This document shows positions 62,890-64,000 of a stretch of DNA of 64,000 nucleotides, piece by piece. Where the stretch lies: the NCBI RefSeq assembly GCF_014243395.1, contig NZ_JACLCP010000006.1, positions 62,001 through 126,000 of the forward strand, read 5' to 3'. How positions within the stretch are numbered: the first letter of the stretch is position 1; each line of letters starts with the position of its first letter. The notes under the pieces were generated by a model that saw only the letters and a program-made list of their open reading frames with translations, made no database searches and had not been told where the DNA came from. Made by a program: the position numbers and the translations under genes. Source of the DNA: Winogradskyella flava (GTDB lineage Bacteria > Bacteroidota > Bacteroidia > Flavobacteriales > Flavobacteriaceae).

Positions 62890-62975
62890 AGTATGAAGTA
62901 CGGAGTAATTAGTTGTTAGTAGTTTTATAGCTATTTTTAATAATACTAAATACTTGATACTATATACTTAATACT
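62890..62975. repeat. long imperfect inverted repeat between rpsE and rpmD
   Basis: Arms of 32 bases (62890-62921 and 62944-62975) match at 23 of 32 positions. They are built of words such as AGTA, AAGTA and TTAGTA. The type resembles the AGTA/TACT-rich intergenic repeats of flavobacteria. It sits inside an operon whose other gaps are mostly short. Confidence 0.55.
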
Positions 62976-62983
62976 AGCATAAC

Positions 62984-63163
62984 ATGGCAAAGATTAAAGT
63001 AACTAAAGTAAAAAGTGCAATCAATCGTACTAAAAGACAAAAGCTAACATTGGAAGCTTTAGGATTAAAAAAGATTGGTCAAGTAGTAGAGCACGATGCC
63101 ACACCAAATATCCTTGGTATGGTAAGAAAAGTTGAACATTTAGTTTCTGTGGAGGAAGCTTAA
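62984..63163 (+). CDS. rpmD: 50S ribosomal protein L30
   Basis: This 59-residue gene is short but unambiguous: MAKIKVTKVKSAINRTKRQK, LEALGLKKIGQVVEHDATPNI, LGMVRKVEHLVSVEEA. It lies at the normal place between rpsE and rplO, and the length fits L30. The start has the spacing AGCATAACATG. Confidence 0.97.
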   Translation: MAKIKVTKVKSAINRTKRQKLTLEALGLKKIGQVVEHDATPNILGMVRKVEHLVSVEEA

Positions 63164-63180
63164 AAATATACACTTAAAAA

Positions 63181-63633
63181 ATGGATTTAAGTAATTTAAA
63201 ACCTGCAGAAGGTTCAGTAAAAAATCAAGGAAAGCGTGTTGGCCGTGGTCAAGGATCTGGTAAAGGTGGTACTGCGACAAGAGGACACAAAGGTGCGAAG
63301 TCACGTTCTGGATATTCTAAGAAATTAGGATTTGAAGGTGGGCAAATGCCATTGCAGAGACGTGTTCCTAAGTTTGGTTTTACTAACATAAACAGAGTAG
63401 AGTATCAGGGTATAAACTTAGATACACTTCAACAGTTAGTTGATGAGAAGAAGATAAAGGATGCTGTAGATTTTGAAACACTTGTATCACTAGGAAAGGC
63501 AGGAAAAAACGATCTTGTTAAAATCTTAGGTAGAGGTGAGTTAAAGTCTAAATTAAAAGTAACTGCTCATAAATTTACTGCTACAGCAAAGGCTGCTATT
63601 GAAGCTGCAGGTGGTGAAGCTGTAACTTTATAA
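63181..63633 (+). CDS. rplO: 50S ribosomal protein L15
   Basis: The 150-residue protein begins MDLSNLKPAEGSVKNQGKRVGRGQGSGKGGTATRGHKGAKSRSG, the typical glycine-rich L15 N-terminus, and has the GQMPLQRRVPKFGF core. Confidence 0.99.
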   Translation: MDLSNLKPAEGSVKNQGKRVGRGQGSGKGGTATRGHKGAKSRSGYSKKLGFEGGQMPLQRRVPKFGFTNINRVEYQGINLDTLQQLVDEKKIKDAVDFETLVSLGKAGKNDLVKILGRGELKSKLKVTAHKFTATAKAAIEAAGGEAVTL

Positions 63634-63643
63634 GAACACAAGG

Positions 63644-64000
63644 ATGAAAATAATAGAAACATTAAAAAACGTCTGGAAAATCACTGAACTTAAGGATAGA
63701 ATTATTCTAACCTTAGGTTTATTATTGGTTTATCGTTTTGGTGCTCAGGTTGTATTACCAGGTATTGATATTGATAAATTGGATGGTTTACAGGCTGGTA
63801 TGGATGGTGGTATCTTAGGATTGTTAAATGCCTTTACAGGTGGTGCCTTTGCGAATGCTTCTGTATTTGCTTTAGGGATCATGCCATACATTTCTGCATC
63901 CATCGTTGTTCAATTAATGGGTATCGCGATTCCTTATTTACAGAAACTTCAGAAAGAAGGTGCGAGTGGGCAAAAGAAAATCACTCAGATTACACGTTGG
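63644..64000 (+). CDS. secY: SecY preprotein translocase subunit, N-terminal part (cut by window edge)
   Basis: 119 codons are present from ATG 63644. MKIIETLKNVWKITELKDRIILTLGLLLVYRFGAQVVLPGID holds TM1. The plug region (GGILGLLNAFTGGAFANASVFALGIMPYISASIVVQLMGIAIP) includes the IMPYISASI motif of SecY TM2. The gene continues past 64000. It ends the spc operon order in most bacteria, usually followed by infA and rpmJ. Confidence 0.98.
   Translation, partial: MKIIETLKNVWKITELKDRIILTLGLLLVYRFGAQVVLPGIDIDKLDGLQAGMDGGILGLLNAFTGGAFANASVFALGIMPYISASIVVQLMGIAIPYLQKLQKEGASGQKKITQITRW

Overview
The window is a chromosomal segment of a Bacteroidota bacterium, most likely a marine member of the Flavobacteriaceae. 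The evidence is low GC, A-rich leaders with few classical Shine-Dalgarno sites, promoter boxes of the TAnnTTTG type, a SusC/SusD pair, the order M3 peptidase-purE-purK-adk-obgE, an HPRT-adenylate kinase fusion, and an S10-spc ribosomal cluster in which fusA is followed directly by rpsJ with no tuf between them. I do not assign a genus. No tRNA, rRNA, CRISPR array, insertion sequence or prophage is visible, and no gap between genes exceeds 300 bases.

Region 1 (1-9050) is housekeeping: a truncated S41-like protease gene at the edge, an M3 oligopeptidase, purK-purE for purine synthesis, an HPRT-adenylate kinase fusion, obgE, a DUF4136 lipoprotein, a DinB-like protein and a DoxX-like membrane protein. 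A candidate small RNA (about 2317-2400) lies between the M3 gene and purE. Region 2 (9094-16431) holds a very large thioester alpha-2-macroglobulin and a TPR protein. Region 3 (16506-21664) is a self-contained export operon: a TetR-type regulator with a palindrome over its own promoter, an ABC protein whose ATPase motifs are badly eroded apart from Walker A, an HlyD-type adaptor and a TolC-type channel.

Region 4 (21784-29076) has mpl for murein recycling, a dispersed repeat, an unrecognised membrane protein with an ExbD-like tail, a LysM/amidase, a MORN-like secreted protein, and a SulP transporter translationally abutted to an orphan Imm53 immunity protein. Region 5 (29321-35117) is a six-gene same-strand run: a double-fold PLP enzyme, a minimal AraC regulator, two VOC proteins (one a lipoprotein), a Tat-type dienelactone hydrolase and a GH30 lipoprotein. 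Region 6 (35304-44302) contains an FG-GAP lipoprotein, paiB-like and DUF1569 genes, radC, a polysaccharide deacetylase-like gene, yjjG, rarA, a rhomboid protease and rlmB. Region 7 (44417-51051) is a SusC/SusD pair plus an Omp85-family outer membrane protein.

Region 8 (51230-64000) is the ribosomal supercluster rpsL-rpsG-fusA-rpsJ-rplC-rplD-rplW-rplB-rpsS-rplV-rpsC-rplP-rpmC-rpsQ-rplN-rplX-rplE-rpsN-rpsH-rplF-rplR-rpsE-rpmD-rplO-secY, cut inside secY. It starts with a textbook TTTG-N19-TAnnTTTG promoter. Three internal gaps are unusually long: rpsJ-rplC, with a 15-bp perfect hairpin and a possible 24-codon leader peptide; rpsN-rpsH, with three small hairpins; and rpsE-rpmD, with a long inverted repeat. 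The first two look like ribosomal-protein feedback elements and are the best candidates here for undescribed regulation.
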